64,000 bases of DNA from Cherax quadricarinatus (lineage: Eukaryota > Arthropoda > Malacostraca > Decapoda > Parastacidae). The notes below the pieces were generated by a model. The model saw only the letters and a list, made by a program, of their open reading frames with translations. It had not been told where the DNA came from and did no database searches. Positions 1 through 12,094 of this stretch are shown one piece after another (the first letter of the stretch is position 1; each line of letters begins with the position of its first letter). The stretch lies in NCBI RefSeq assembly GCF_038502225.1, contig NC_091300.1, forward strand, positions 48,137,523 to 48,201,522. Reading direction: 5' to 3'. Made by a program: the position numbers and the translations under genes.

Positions 1-2703
1 CGTACTGGTGATGTTGTGTGTTGTGTGTGTGATGAACATCGTACTGGTGATGTTGTGTGTTGTGTGTGTGATGAACATCGTACTGGTGATGTTGTGTGTT
101 GAGTGTGTGATGAACATCGTACTGGTGATGTTGTGTGTTGTGTGTGTGATGAACATCGTACTGGTGATGTTGTGTGTTGAGTGTGATGAACATCGTACTG
201 GTGATGTTGTGTGTTGTGTGTGATGAACATCGTACTGGTGATGTTGTGTGTTGAGTGTGTGATGAACATCGTACTGGTGATGTTGTGTGTTGAGTGTGTG
301 ATGAACATCGTACTGGTGATGTTGTGTGTTGACTGTGTGATGAACATCGTACTGGTGATGTTGTGTGTTGTGTGTGATGAACATCGTACTGGTGATGTTG
401 TGTGTTGTGTGTGATGAACACATCGTACTGGTGATGTTGTGTGTTGAGTGTGCGTGATGAACATCGTACTGGTGATGTTGTGTGCTGTGTGTGTGATGAA
501 CATCGTACTGGTGTTGTTGTGTGTTGTGTGTGATGAACATCGTACTGGTGATGTTGTGTGTTGTGTGTGATGAACATCGTACTGGTGATGTTGTGTGTTG
601 TGTGTGGATGAACATCGTACTGGTGATGTTGTGTGTTGAGTGTGTGATGAACATCGTACTGGTGATGTTGTGTGTTGTGTGTGTGATGAACATCGTACTG
701 GTGATGTTGTGTGTTGACTGTGTGATGAACATCGTACTGGTGATGTTGTGTGTTGTGTGTGTGATGAACATCGTACTGGTGATGTTGTGTGTTGTGTGTG
801 TGATGAACATCGTACTGGTGATGTTGTGTGTTGTGTGTGTGATGAACATCGTACTGGTGATGTTGTGTGTTGTGTGTGATGAACATCGTACTGGTGATGT
901 TGTGTGTTGTGTGTGTGATGAACATCGTACTGGTGATGTTGTGTGTTGTGTGTGTGATGAACATCGTACTGGTGATGTTGTGTGTTGAGTGTGTGATGAA
1001 CATCGTACTGGTGATGTTGTGTGTTGAGTGTGTGATGAACATCGTACTGGTGATGTTGTGTGTTGAGTGTGTGATGAACATCGTACTGGTGATGTTGTGT
1101 GTTGAGTGTGTGATGAACATCGTACTGGTGATGTTGTGTGTTGAGTGTGTGATGAACATCGTACTGGTGATGTTGTGTGTTGAGTGTGTGATGAACATCG
1201 TACTGGTGATGTTGTGTGTTGAGTGTGTGATGAACATCGTACTGGTGATGTTGTGTGTTGAGTGTGTGATGAACATCGTACTGGTGATGTTGTGTGTTGA
1301 GTGTGTGATGAACATCGTACTGGTGATGTTGTGTGTTGAGTGTGTGATGAACATCGTACTGGTGATGTTGTGTGTTGAGTGTGTGATGAACATCGTACTG
1401 GTGATGTTGTGTGTTGAGTGTGTGATGAACATCGTACTGGTGATGTTGTGTGTTGAGTGTGTGATGAACATCGTACTGGTGATGTTGTGTGTTGAGTGTG
1501 TGATGAACATCGTACTGGTGATGTTGTGTGTTGAGTGTGTGATGAACATCGTACTGGTGATGTTGTGTGTTGAGTGTGTGATGAACATCGTACTGGTGAT
1601 GTTGTGTGTTGAGTGTGTGATGAACATCGTACTGGTGATGTTGTGTGTTGAGTGTGTGATGAACATCGTACTGGTGATGTTGTGTGTTGAGTGTGTGATG
1701 AACATCGTACTGGTGATGTTGTGTGTTGACTGTGTGATGAACATCGTACTGGTGATGTTGTGTGTTGAGTGTGTGATGAACATCGTACTGGTGATGTTGT
1801 GTGTTGAGTGTGTGATGAACATCGTACTGGTGATGTTGTGTGTTGACTGTGTGATGAACATCGTACTGCTGATGTTGTGTGTTGAGTGTGTGATGAACAT
1901 CGTACTGGTGATGTTGTGTGTTGAGTGTGTGATGAACATCGTACTGGTGATGTTGTGTGTTGACTGTGTGATGAACATCGTACTGGTGATGTTGTGTGTT
2001 GACTGTGTGATGAACATCGTACTGGTGATGTTGTGTGTTGAGTGTGTGATGAACATCGTACTGGTGATGTTGTGTGTTGAGTGTGTGATGAACATCGTAC
2101 TGGTGATGTTGTGTGTTGACTGTGTGATGAACATCGTACTGGTGATGTTGTGTGTTGAGTGTGTGATGAACATCGTACTGGTGATGTTGTGTGTTGAGTG
2201 TGTGATGAACATCGTACTGGTGATGTTGTGTGTTGAGTGTGTGATGAACATCGTACTGGTGATGTTGTGTGTTGAGTGTGTGATGAACATCGTACTGGTG
2301 ATGTTGTGTGTTGAGTGTGTGATGAACATCGTACTGGTGATGTTGTGTGTTGAGTGTGTGATGAACATCGTACTGGTGATTGTGGTGGATGAGTATGTGA
2401 TGAACATCGTACTGGTGATGTTGTGTGTTGACTGTGTGATGAACATCGTACTGGTGATGTTGTGTGTTGAGTGTGTGATGAACATCGTACTGGTGATGTT
2501 GTGTGTTGTGTGGTGACTGTGTGATGAACATCGTACTGGTGATGTTGTGTGTTGACTGTGTGATGAACATCGTACTGGTGATGTTGTGTGTTGACTGTGT
2601 GATGAACATCGTACTGGTGATGTTGTGTGTTGAGTGTGTGATGAACATCGTACTGGTGATGTTGTGTGTTGAGTGTGTGATGAACATCGTACTGGTGATG
2701 GCA
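1..2703. repeat. 39-bp minisatellite array
   Basis: About 70 head-to-tail copies of a 39-bp unit containing ATGAACATCGTACTGGTGAT followed by a TG-rich stretch. The left third contains 37- and 38-bp variants (loss of a TG), while the section from about 960 to 2360 is nearly perfect, mostly with the GTTGAGTGTG variant. A GTTGACTGTG variant is interspersed from about 1720 onward. Because 39 is divisible by three and the unit lacks a stop in one frame, it gives open frames of up to 549 codons, which I treat as spurious. The array starts before the window. Confidence 0.97.
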
Positions 2704-3045
2704 GAGTCGGTGCAGACGTGACGGGAGATGCTTGGTGGAATGATGTTAAATATTTGGAAGAGAAAAAAAATGCTGGAAAATAAGAGAAAGATAATAGAGA
2801 GTAATAAAGAATAGGAAATTGATTGTGAGCGACCACTTGAACCCCAAAAAAGCTTTTTGATAATATGTAAGAAGAGGATAGAAAAGGTGTAAATGGATCT
2901 ATGAAGATGGAAAGAATTGGAAAGTTGACTAAGGGAAGATGACAAATATATTTCAAGAAATTAGTCAATGCACAGTAGATAAAAAAGATGCAGAAAAAAT
3001 TCTCATTCAACGAAAATAATTTACATGTATTAGAGTGAGTGGAGA
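2704..3045. other. unassigned spacer between two arrays
   Basis: AT-rich, purine-rich unique-looking sequence with no open frame or repeat relation that I recognise. It separates the 39-bp and 22-bp arrays. Confidence 0.5.
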
Positions 3046-6000
3046 GTCGCAGGCGTGTGTGAGGTGAGTCGCAGGCGTGTGTGAGGTGAGTCGCAGGCGT
3101 GTGTGAGGTGAGTCGCAGGCGTGTGTGAGGTGAGTCGCAGGCGTGTGTGAGGTGAGTCGCAGGCGTGTGTGAGGTGAGTCGCAGGCGTGTGTGAGGTGAG
3201 TCGCAGGCGTGTGTGAGGTGAGTCGCAGGCGTGTGTGAGGTGAGTCGCAGGCGTGTGTGAGGTGAGTCGCAGGCGTGTGTGAGGTGAGTCGCAGGCGTGT
3301 GTGAGGTGAGTCGCAGGCGTGTGTGAGGTGAGTCGCAGGCGTGTGTGAGGTGAGTCGCAGGCGTGTGTGAGGTGAGGCAGGCGTGTGTGAGTCGCAGGCG
3401 TGTGTGAGGTGAGTCGCAGGCGTGTGTGATGTGAGTCGCTGGCGTGTGTGAGGTGAGCCGCAGGCGTGTGTGAAGTGAGTCGCAGGCGTGTGTGAGGTGA
3501 GTCGCAGGCGTGTGTGAGGTGAGTCGCAGGCGTGTGTGAGGTGAGTCGCAGGCGTGTGTGAGGTGAGTCGCAGGCGTGTGTGAAGTGAGTCGCAGGCGTG
3601 TGTGAAGTGAGTCGCAGGCGTGTGTGAGGTGAGTCGCAGGCGTGTGGGAAGTGAGTCGCAGGCGTGTGTGAGGTGAGTCGCAGGCGTGTGTGAGGTGAGT
3701 CGCAGGCGTGTGTGAGGTGAGTCGCAGGCGTGTGTGAAGTGAGTCGCAGGCGTGTGTGAAGTGAGTCGCAGGCGTGTGTGAGGTGAGTCGCAGGCTTGTG
3801 TGAGGTGAGTGTGTGAAGTGAGTCGCAGGCGTGTGTGAGGTGAGTCGCAAGCGTGTGTGAAGTGAGTCGCAGGCGTGTGTGAAGTGAGTCGCAGGCGTGT
3901 GTGAGGTGAGTCGCAGGCGTGTGTGAAGTGCAGGCGTGTGTGAAGTGAGTCGCAGGCGTGTGTGAGGTGAGTCGCAGGCGTGTGTGAGGTGAGTCGCAGG
4001 CGTGTGTGAGGTGAGTCGCAGGCGTGTGTGAAGTGAGTCGCAGGCGTGTGTGAAGTGAGTCGCAGGCGTGTGTGAAGTGAGTCGCAGGCGTGTGTGAGGT
4101 GAGTCGCAGGCGTGTGTGAAGTGAGTCGCAGGCGTGTGTGAAGTGAGTCGCAGGCGTGTGTGAAGTGAGTCGCAGGCGTGTGTGAAGTGAGTCGCAGGCG
4201 TGTGTGAAGTGAGTCGCAGGCGTGTGTGAAGTGAGTCGCAGGCGTGTGTGAAGTGAGTCGCAGGCGTGTGTGAGGTGAGTCGCAGGCGTGTGTGAAGTGA
4301 GTCGCAGGCGTGTGTGAAGTGAGTCGCAGGCGTGTGTGAAGTGAGCCGCAGGCGTGTGTGAAGTGAGTCGCAGGCGTGTGTGAAGTGAGTCGCAGGCGTG
4401 TGTGAAGTGAGCCGCAGGCGTGTGTGAAGTGAGTCGCAGGCGTGTGTGAAGTGAGTCGCAGGCGTGTGTGAAGTGAGTCGCAGGCGTGTGTGAAGTGAGT
4501 CGCAGGCGTGTGTGAGGTGAGTCGCAGGCGTGTGTGAAGTGAGTCGCAGGCGTGTGTGAAGTGAGTCGCAGGCGTGTGTGAGGTGAGTCGCAGGCGTGTG
4601 TGAAGTGAGTCGCAGGCGTGTGTGAAGTGAGTCGCAGGCGTGTGTGAGGTGAGTCGCAGGCGTGTGTGAGGTGAGTCGCAGGCGTGTGTGAAGTGAGTCG
4701 CAGGCGTGTGTGAAGTGAGTCGCAGGCTTGTGTGAAATGAGTCGCAGGCGTGTGTGAAGTGAGTCGCAGGCGTGTGTGAAGTGAGTCGCAGGCGTGTGTG
4801 AAGTGAGTCGCAGGCGTGTGTGAAGTGAGCCGCAGGCGTGTGTGAAGTGAGTCGCAGGCGTGTGTGAAGTGAGCCGGAGGCGTGTGTGATGTGAGCCGCA
4901 GGCGTGTGTGAAGTGAGCCGCAGGCGTGTGTGAAGTGAGCCGCAGGCGTGTGTGAAATGAGCCGCAGGCGTGTGTGAAGTGAGTCGCAGGCGTGTGTCAA
5001 GTGAGTCGCAGGCGTATGTGACGTGAGTCGCAGGCGTGTGTGAAGTGAGTCGCAGGCGTGTGTGAAGTGAGTCGCAGGCGTGTGTGAAGTGAGTCGCAGG
5101 CGTGTGTGAAGTGAGTCGCAGGCGTGTGTGAAGTGAGCCGCAGGCGTGTGTGAATTGAGTTGCAGGCGTGTGTGAAGTGAGTCGCAGGCGTGTGTGAAGT
5201 GAGCCGCAGGCGTGTGTGAAATGAGTCGCAGGCGTGTGTGAAGTGAGTCGCAGGCGTGTGTGAAGTGAGTCGCAGGAGTGTGTGAAGTGAGTCGCAGGCG
5301 TGTGTGAAGTGAGCCGGAGGCGTGTGTGAAGTGAGCCGCAGGCGTGTGTGAAGTGTTTCGCAGGAGTGTGTGAAGTGAGTCGCAGGCGTGTGTGAAGTGA
5401 GCCGGAGGCGTGTGTGAAGTGAGCCGCAGGCGTGTGTGAAGTGAGCCGCAGGCGTGTATGAAGTAAGTCGCAGGCGTGTGTGAAGTGAACCGCAGGCGTG
5501 TGTGAAGTGAGCCGCAGGCGTGTGTGAAGTGAGCCGCAGGCGTGTGTAAAGTGAGCCGCAGGCGTGTGTGAAGTGAGCCGCAGGCGTGTGTGAAGTGAGC
5601 CGCAGGCGTGTGTGAAGTGAGCCGCAGTCGTGTGTGAAGTGAGCCGCAGGCGTGTGTGAAGTGAGCCGCAGGCGTGTGTGACGTGAGACGCAGGCGTGTG
5701 TGAAGTGAGTCGCAGGCGTGTGTGAAGTGAGCCGCAGGCGTGTGTGAAGTGAGCCGCAGGCGTGTGTGAAGTGAGCCGCAGGCGTGTGTAAAGTGAGCCG
5801 CAGGCGTGTGTGAAGTGAGCCGCAGGCGTGTGTGAAGTGAGCCGCAGGCGTGTGTGAAGTGAGCCGCAGTCGTGTGTGAAGTGAGCCGCAGGCGTGTGTG
5901 AAGTGAGCCGCAGGCGTGTGTGACGTGAGTCGCAGGCGTGTGTGAAGTGAGTCGCAGGCGTGTGTGAAGTGAGTCGCAGGCGTGTGTGAAGTGAGCCGCA

Positions 6001-6390
6001 GGCGTGTGTGAAGTGAGCCGCAGGCGTGTGTGAAGTGAGCCGCAGGCGTGTGTGAAGTGAGCCGCAGTCGTGTGTGAAGTGAGCCGCAGGCGTGTGTGAA
6101 GTGAGTCGCAGGCGTGTGTGAAGTGAGCCGCAGGCGTGTGTGAAGTGAGCCGCAGGCGTGTGTGAAGTGAGCCGCAGGCGTGTGTGAAGTGAGCCGCAGG
6201 CGTGTGTGAAGTGAGCCGCAGGCGTGTGTGAAGTGAGCCGCAGGCGTGTGTGAAGTGAGTCGCAGGCGTGTGTGAAGTGAGTCGCAGGCGTGTGTGACGT
6301 GAGTCGCAGGCGTGTGTGAAGTGAGTCGCAGGCGTGTGTGAAGTGAGTCGCAGGCGTGTGTGACGTGAGTCGCAGGCGTGTGTGAAGTGA
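3046..6390. repeat. 22-bp minisatellite array
   Basis: Roughly 150 copies of a 22-bp unit built on GTCGCAGGCGTGTGTGA plus GGTGA or AGTGA. Variants are spatially sorted: GGTGAGTCGC dominates the left end, AGTGAGTCGC the middle and AGTGAGCCGC the right third. From about 5540 an 11-unit (242-bp) higher-order repeat is visible: rare variants GTGTGTAAAG and GCAGTCG recur exactly 242 bp apart. The complement of the unit has no stop in any frame, so minus-strand frames of up to 1180 codons arise. These are dismissed as coding. Confidence 0.97.
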
Positions 6391-6983
6391 GAGGAACAGC
6401 AGAATGTTGAAAGTGTAAAAGAAACATCTTTTGGTAAATGAAATTAAAATTGAGAAACTGCAAGCAGTGTAAAAGGGTAATCTGAAAAATTGTTGGTGAA
6501 TTTGTTGGGTGTCAGTATGAAGGAGGGACACGAGACACAGGACTAACACTGGAAGTTCATGTATTTCCTTTGTGCAAGAGGTAAAGGGACATGAGAAACA
6601 ATATTAATTATACGGAAATAAATATTTTTACTTATATGATGTAAAGCGTAATGCAGTATTATGACTGTAGTAGTGATTATAAAGATAAAGTATATTCACA
6701 AAAGACGAGATTTAGATACTGAAAACCACAAGACTCGAGGCGTTTTCATTGAAACATCAACGTTAATTATATTTATATAAGTAAAAGAAGTGGTTAGTGC
6801 CATTTGTGGAATTGTAAGTAAAAATGTGACTGTGTGATGCAGGGAACGATGTGGAAAATGTTGTAAATATACGTAGAAGGTTGTATGTTATTGACATCTG
6901 TGGCGAGGTTTTCATGAGATAATTTAAGGTACTTAACAATGTGATCATGAAGTAACACACAGAAATCACTGCCTACGACAGCA
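6391..6983. other. unassigned intergenic sequence
   Basis: AT-rich sequence with no supported gene. No tandem repeat or transposon signature is recognised. Confidence 0.5.
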
Positions 6984-7066
6984 GAACACTCGGCAGGCAC
7001 TGTAACACTCGGCAGGCACTGTAACACTCGGCAGGCACTGTAACACTCGGCAGGCACTGTAACACT
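6984..7066. repeat. short 19-bp tandem repeat
   Basis: Four copies of a 19-bp unit (AACACTCGGCAGGCACTGT), immediately upstream of a LINE 3'-end fragment. Confidence 0.9.
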
Positions 7067-7070
7067 CAGA

Positions 7071-7285
7071 GTGAAAAGTACGGCCGCCACTGGTACACTG
7101 AGAGAAAACACAATAAGTGTCCGGGGCCCAAGACTGTTCAACAGCCTCCCACCAGCCATAATAGTTGTCTTTAAAAGGGAGCTGTACAGATACCTAAAGT
7201 CAGTGCCAGATCAGCCGGGTCATGGACCGGGCCGCGGGGGCGTTGATCCCCGAAATGCCCTCCAGGTACACTCCAGATAGGTAAT
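7071..7285 (+). pseudogene. LINE 3'-end fragment (family D)
   Basis: The 69-codon frame carries RGPRLFNSLPP, then FKRELYRYLKSVPDQPG. This is a pattern I associate with the C-terminal end of non-LTR retrotransposon reverse-transcriptase proteins of the CR1/Jockey type. The GC-rich end (GGCCGCGGGGGCGTTGA) has a diverged inverted relative at 20262-20350. The reverse-transcriptase core is absent, so this is a 5'-truncated relic. The clade assignment is inference. Confidence 0.6.
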
Positions 7286-7439
7286 TGAGACAAAATTTGT
7301 CCCAAACTATGAATAATCTTTGATGTTGAGCAGAGTGATATTGGCAAGTTTAGAAAGAGAAGTTGTAGAGATAAAAGTGAAATACAAGTGTAGATAAAAC
7401 ATTATTATGACAATAAGGTTTTTTTAAACACTTTGACTG

Positions 7440-7682
7440 TTTCCCACCAAGACAATTGACCCGAGAAAGAAGAAACACTTTCATCATCATCATTATTCAC
7501 TCCATCACAGTCATGCCAGATGACCGTTTACACTACTGTTATAAAACTGCAACATTAACACTCCTCCTTCAGAGTGTAGACGCTGTACTTCCCATCTCCA
7601 GGACTCAAGTCCGGTCTGCCGGTTTCCCTGAATCCCTTCATAAGTGATGCTTTGCTCACACTCCAACAGCACGTCAAGCCAT
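7440..7682 (-). pseudogene. LINE family B, 3'-terminal segment
   Basis: Read on the minus strand this matches the last ~240 bp of the LINE B copies at 38680-38900 and 47440-47640: the GTGCTGTTGGAGTGTGAGCA block, the GAAGGGATTCAGGGAAAC block, and the terminal block ending near CCACCAAG. It is separated from the rest of the same LINE (9321 onward) by a PLE. About 240 bp of LINE B present in the 38-kb copy is missing at the junction. Confidence 0.8.
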
Positions 7683-9335
7683 TGTAATAAATTTGGTAGA
7701 ATTACCGACAATATGTAAAGTAAAAGGACACAAGTGCAACTAATGTGACATTTTTATTGTGGCAACGTTTCGCTCTCCAGGAGCTTTGTCAAGCCGATAC
7801 AAACAGTACATGGACACAGAGGATATATATAGGCTCAGAGTGAGGTGCAATACTAGTGGTAGTAGTAGTAGTAGTGAGATAAGTTGTAGTAGTAGTAGTA
7901 GTAATACAATATGTAGAACAATTGACTCGCACAAGAGTAAAAGGATATAATAGCTATAACTTGGGTAACATAAAAATAGGTTAGACAAATATATCTATTG
8001 GAGGCTGGTAAGAGAAGGTCTGTTTCAGTGTAATGTGCTATGTGTATTATTAACATGAGAGACAATGTGATGGCAGGGTTTACTGTTTTCAGGAGGATTC
8101 TTGCTAAGACTTCAGAGATGGTGAAGCTGCCTTTGTTTTGTTTAATTGTATTAGAAACAGCTATCAGTGAAGATTCAAGACACTTGCGTTTGCGGAAATT
8201 GGCTTCTTTGATCACTAATTGGGCGTCCCTGAATTTCATGAGATGATTGGTGGAATTTCTGTGTTGTACACAGGCGTTGTTCAAGTTATCGTTCCTACAT
8301 GCGTAAATGTGTTCATTGAGGCGGGTGTCGCGGTTTTTTGCTGTTTCACCTACATAAATCTTGTCACAGCCTCCACAGGGTATAGTGTAAACCCCTATGT
8401 TGACTGGTTCGTGGTGCTTGGATTTTGTTCTGGTTAGATCCTTTATTGAAGTGCTGGAAGCGATGGCGACTCTGGTGTTAGCTTGTGAAAGTACTCTAGA
8501 AACATTCAGTGAAACCTGGCTGTTGGGAAGAATTATAACTTTCTTAGAAGTGGTGTTGGTACGTGGGGAATTAATGATTTGAAGAGCTCTTTTCTTGCAA
8601 TCTTTGATGGAAAAGGAAGGAAAATGTAAATCAGCGAAGGTTTGGTGAATGTATGTACATTCCTCGTTAAGAAACTCAGGACTACAAATTCGGTATTATG
8701 CTCTTAGGAAAAATCCGATGATGATGCCTCTTTTGGTCTTAGTATCTTGACTGGAATAGAAGTGTGAGAGATCATTTTTATTTGTAGGTTTCCGATAACC
8801 TTGAAATCTTAGGTTGTTGTCTACTTTGTGGATGAGAACGTCTAGAAAAGGTAGCTTGTCATTGGACTCTTCTTCTAGTGTAAACTGGATCGCCGGTTCA
8901 ACTGCGTTGAGCTTTGCCTGAAGATTCCGTACATCAAAACGTTTGGGAGTTATTACGAGGACGTCGTCCACGTAACGTAACCAAGTGACGCTTGAAGGGA
9001 TGATGTTTGCGATGTGTTCGGAGTCTAGGTATTCCATGTACAAGTTGGCTAAGACGGCATTGATGGGGGACCCCATTCCCATGTCGTAGGTTTCTTTGAA
9101 GAGTCTGTTATTGTCAACAAAATCTCCGGGAGCTAGAGGAAGATTAAGGTCCTGATTGACTTTATGTCGTAGAACCTCGATGGCTTTAGTGGTAGGCACT
9201 TTTGTGAAGAGGGAAGTCAAGTCCAAACCGCTTAGTTTCGGATGGAGAGGTTTCGGATGCGGTTGAGAAGGTCTCCTGAATGCTTAAGATGAGCGGGGCT
9301 GATGGTCCCCAGAAGGCATCTTTCCTGCCTGGATA
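7683..9335 (-). mobile_element. Penelope-like element, degenerate, with RT and GIY-YIG regions
   Basis: Minus strand. Frame 9226-8696 (176 codons) begins with DLTSLFTKVP and carries MGMGSPINAVLANLYMEYL, then RYVDDVLV and LPFLDVLI. These are the reverse-transcriptase blocks of PLEs, including the catalytic Y-V-D-D. Downstream, in a shifted frame at about 8394-8160, a GIY-YIG endonuclease block is readable (GVYTIPCGGCDKIYVGET, then TRLNEH). Frameshifts separate RT from endonuclease, so the copy is dead. Its 3' end carries a decayed hammerhead-like core at 7768-7792. RT N-terminal sequence continues out of frame to about 9335. Confidence 0.85.
7768..7792 (-). ncRNA. degenerate hammerhead-ribozyme-like core in PLE terminus
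   Basis: Minus strand: TTGACAA, a stem-loop AGCTC-CTGG-AGAGC, then GAAACGTTG. The layout equals the hammerhead core (CTGATGA, stem II, GAAA), but the first conserved box has several changes. Activity is doubtful. Confidence 0.4.
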
Positions 9336-9617
9336 ATACTTTTAGTAACCACGCCTCAACTCCTAATTTCCAAACTACGGATTCTCTGCATAATATTCAC
9401 ACTGCACATTGCCCTCAGGCGTGACATCACTGCCTCCAGCTTTCTGCTTGTTGCAACATTAACCACCCATGTTTCACACCCATATAAGAGCATGGATATA
9501 ACTACGCTTTCATACATTCTCTTCTTTGCTTTCATAGGTAACATTCTGTCTCCACAGGCTCTTCAGTGCACCAGTCATCTATTTCCCCTCATCAACTCTG
9601 TGATTCACCTCGTCTTT
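9321..9617 (-). pseudogene. LINE family B, C-terminal RT segment
   Basis: The minus-strand frame (9544-9356) contains KRMYESVVISMLLYGCETWVVN, ATSRKLEAVMSRLRAMC and NIMQRIRSLEIR, the same C-terminal region as in the 38-kb LINE B copy. It ends exactly where the piggyBac element begins. The alignment resumes at 12095, so the two parts belong to one interrupted copy. Confidence 0.85.
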
Positions 9618-12090
9618 CCCTTTATCGGGCACGCCCGTGTATATATAAAGAGGCATGAAAGCATGTTTTTTGTGCAAGTCTTCCTACCCCCACTGCGCAT
9701 CTGGGTTCCCATTTTCTGGTTTGGACCAATCACAAGCCTTCTGTGAGTCACTCAAGCTAAGTGGTGATGGCGTCTGCTCGCTTCCCATTGGTTGAGAGAC
9801 CAAAATGTAAACGCTTCTAGCCTGGCATCGTCAAGAGCAGTTCTTTTCCTCGAGCTACACTCATATGCTCTTAGATTTTACCCTCTGCAATGTCGGCAAG
9901 TAATGACTTGTGTGTCTAGTGCGTAAATGAATAGTTTAGGCATATTTGGATATATATGTAAATTGTGTGTGAAGTATAATATGACTGCACCATGCAATTG
10001 AAGTAAGTGCAAGGAAAAAGGCCTAAACATATACGTCCCACCGTCAAGTTCAAATTAGAAATTTCAGTAAATAAATATTTATAATAATTTTTCTAATGCT
10101 TATACGAATTCGGTAGTTGTTTGGGTGTGTAAAGAACGTTCTAATTGTCCTTCCAGATCAATGAGAAATTGTTTTATGGTGAGGCATCCAAAGAGAAGTC
10201 CAAATATGTCTGCATTATGGAGGAAAGTGACTCAGATCAAGAGCCAGATGACCTGGTGATGAATATTTGCCACCAGACGCAGAGTTGCCAAGTGATGAGG
10301 AGGAGGGAGATAGGCCATTAAAAAGCCTAAGTTAGCCCAGGAAAAGAAAGGTATTAAGATCGAGTAGTACCGTGATGAAGACCTTCAGGATGAGCTTACT
10401 CTTCAAGCTGTGCAAGGTCAGACACACTGGACCAAGAAAGACATCCAAAATGACTCTTTTGACTGTATACCAACATGAAAAGCCTCTTGAAATTAGCTGT
10501 CCATTTGATTATTTTAGCAAATTTTTTACTCAAAATATGATAGACAACATCACATATTAAACAAATTTGTATGCCAAAAAAAAAAAAAAAAAAAAAAAAA
10601 AAACATAGATACTGCGATACTGCTTTTGTAACTGATTCTGAAGAAATCATGAAGTTCATAGGTATTCTGTTATTTATGGGCATTTGTTCATACTCATCCA
10701 TAGATAACTATTGGGCAAGTGCAACTAAGGTACACCAGGTTACAGAAGTCATGTCATCTAAGAGGTTTAGATTGCTTAGGCATACAATTCCTTTCAGTGA
10801 TAACACCCAAAAGGATAATGACAGATTCCACAAAATAAGGCCTCTTTACACTGCACTAACTACTGCTTGCTTGAAAGTTACAGCTACACCCAAGCAGTCT
10901 GTTGATGAAGTTATGGTTGGTTTCAAGGGTAAAACCGCTGGAAACCTAAGGCAGTACATCAAAAACAAACCAGACAAGTGGGGTTTCAAACTACATTGTC
11001 GTGCCAGTAAAGATGGAATCATACATGATATAATCATGTATGAATGCAAAACAACTTTTGATAAACATCCCATAAAGCTGCCACATGAAGAAACTAAATT
11101 ACTTTTAAGTTCAAGGATTGTTCTGATACTTGCAACAACTCTCAACAAAAGCAAGGCATCAGCAATCTATGCTGACAATTTCTTTTCAAGTCTACCTTTG
11201 GTCAAGTTACTAAGCGAAAAGTATAACTGCAGATACACTGGAACAGTACGTGAAAATAGATATGGTAAGTCAGAACTGATGCCTGTCAAACAAATGGAAA
11301 AGAACATAATGCCCAGGGGCACTTTTGACTTCAAAACCAATGATGATATTCTTGTTGTAAGATGGAAGGACAACAAAGCTGTGACTTTAGTGACAAATGA
11401 CGTGGGGGTTCATCCTCTGTCTCTTACTGATAGACACAACAAGGAATCCAAGACCAAAGACCACTTCCAGTGCCCTGCAGTCATTAAGAAATATAATGCA
11501 TACATGGGAGGTATTGACAAAAATAACATGTTGGTGCATATGTACAAAACACCAATGAAATCCAAACGTTACAGCACAAAGAAAAATCCTGTCACATCCT
11601 CATTTTTCTGTGTTGTATGCAAAGTAAATCTATGTATCAAGAAGGGAAGAAATTGCTTCATGGCCTTTCATTCTAGTAATTAATGATCTAGAATGAATGT
11701 TCTTTCTCAGGGAATTCATGAAAATGGGACTTGCAAGTTTTATCCTTTTGCAATGTGTCCAAATTGTTCTTTAGTTTATTTCTATATTTTTTGTAGACTT
11801 AAAAAATGTTTGGAAACAAGTTCCACATGTTTTTGATATTGTCTATTTGCATAATAAATTAGAAAAAACACTTATTTGGTGTTTTATTAACAATTGCAAC
11901 ATTCTGAAATTGGCGCCCTTTACCGGGCAGGCCTGTGTATTTGTTGGCGTCGAATATTCGCAATTGAACAAAAACTTGCTTTTAGAAATCCATTTACATA
12001 GGCTCAAAACCATTACATTCATATACTCTATTAACTCATAGGAAAGACATTTCGAATTTTGCATTTTACTAGGCCTACCAGGCAAAGGGG
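9618..12090 (+). mobile_element. piggyBac-type DNA transposon inserted in LINE B
   Basis: Bounded by LINE B on both sides. The left end is CCCTTTATCGGGCACGCCCG and the right end, inverted, is CCCCTTTGCCTGGTAGGCCT, so the termini are similar but imperfect. A further copy of the end motif, CCCTTTACCGGGCAGGCCTG, lies inside at 11916-11935 in direct orientation. Flanking tetranucleotides are TTTC (9615-9618) and TTAC (12091-12094). These could be eroded copies of the family's TTAA duplication, but no intact TTAA is seen. The length of about 2.5 kb is typical for an autonomous piggyBac. Interior region 9650-10570 holds decayed N-terminal coding sequence (an acidic EESDSDQEPDD stretch near 10218). 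Confidence 0.8.
10571..11683 (+). pseudogene. piggyBac-family transposase (DDE_Tnp_1_7), N-terminally broken and internally shortened
   Basis: A 370-codon frame. The piggyBac catalytic aspartates are recognisable: D112 in SVDEVMVGFKGK, D202 in YADNFFSSLPL and D315 in YMGGIDKNN. Blocks MKFIGILLFMG, NKPDKWGFKLHC and YTGTVREN are also typical of the family. A cysteine-rich C-terminal end (CVVC, NLC, NC..AFH) resembles the family's ribbon domain. Only about 20 residues separate the MGGID block from that ribbon, where the helical segment of the family is usually much longer, so an internal deletion is likely. The start lies in a run of about 28 A, which encodes the artificial poly-lysine; real N-terminal sequence lies upstream in broken frames. 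Confidence 0.85.
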
Positions 12091-12094
12091 TTAC

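Noticed and set aside
867..2516. 549-codon open frame in the 39-bp array
   Set aside because: The unit length is a multiple of three with no stop in one frame. The repetitive product and lack of any flanking coding signal make it a by-product of the array.
3007..6549. 1180-codon minus-strand open frame with a hydrophobic start
   Set aside because: The 22-bp unit has no stop in any frame of this strand; three overlapping long frames exist. The first ~50 residues come from AT-rich flank and show no domain.
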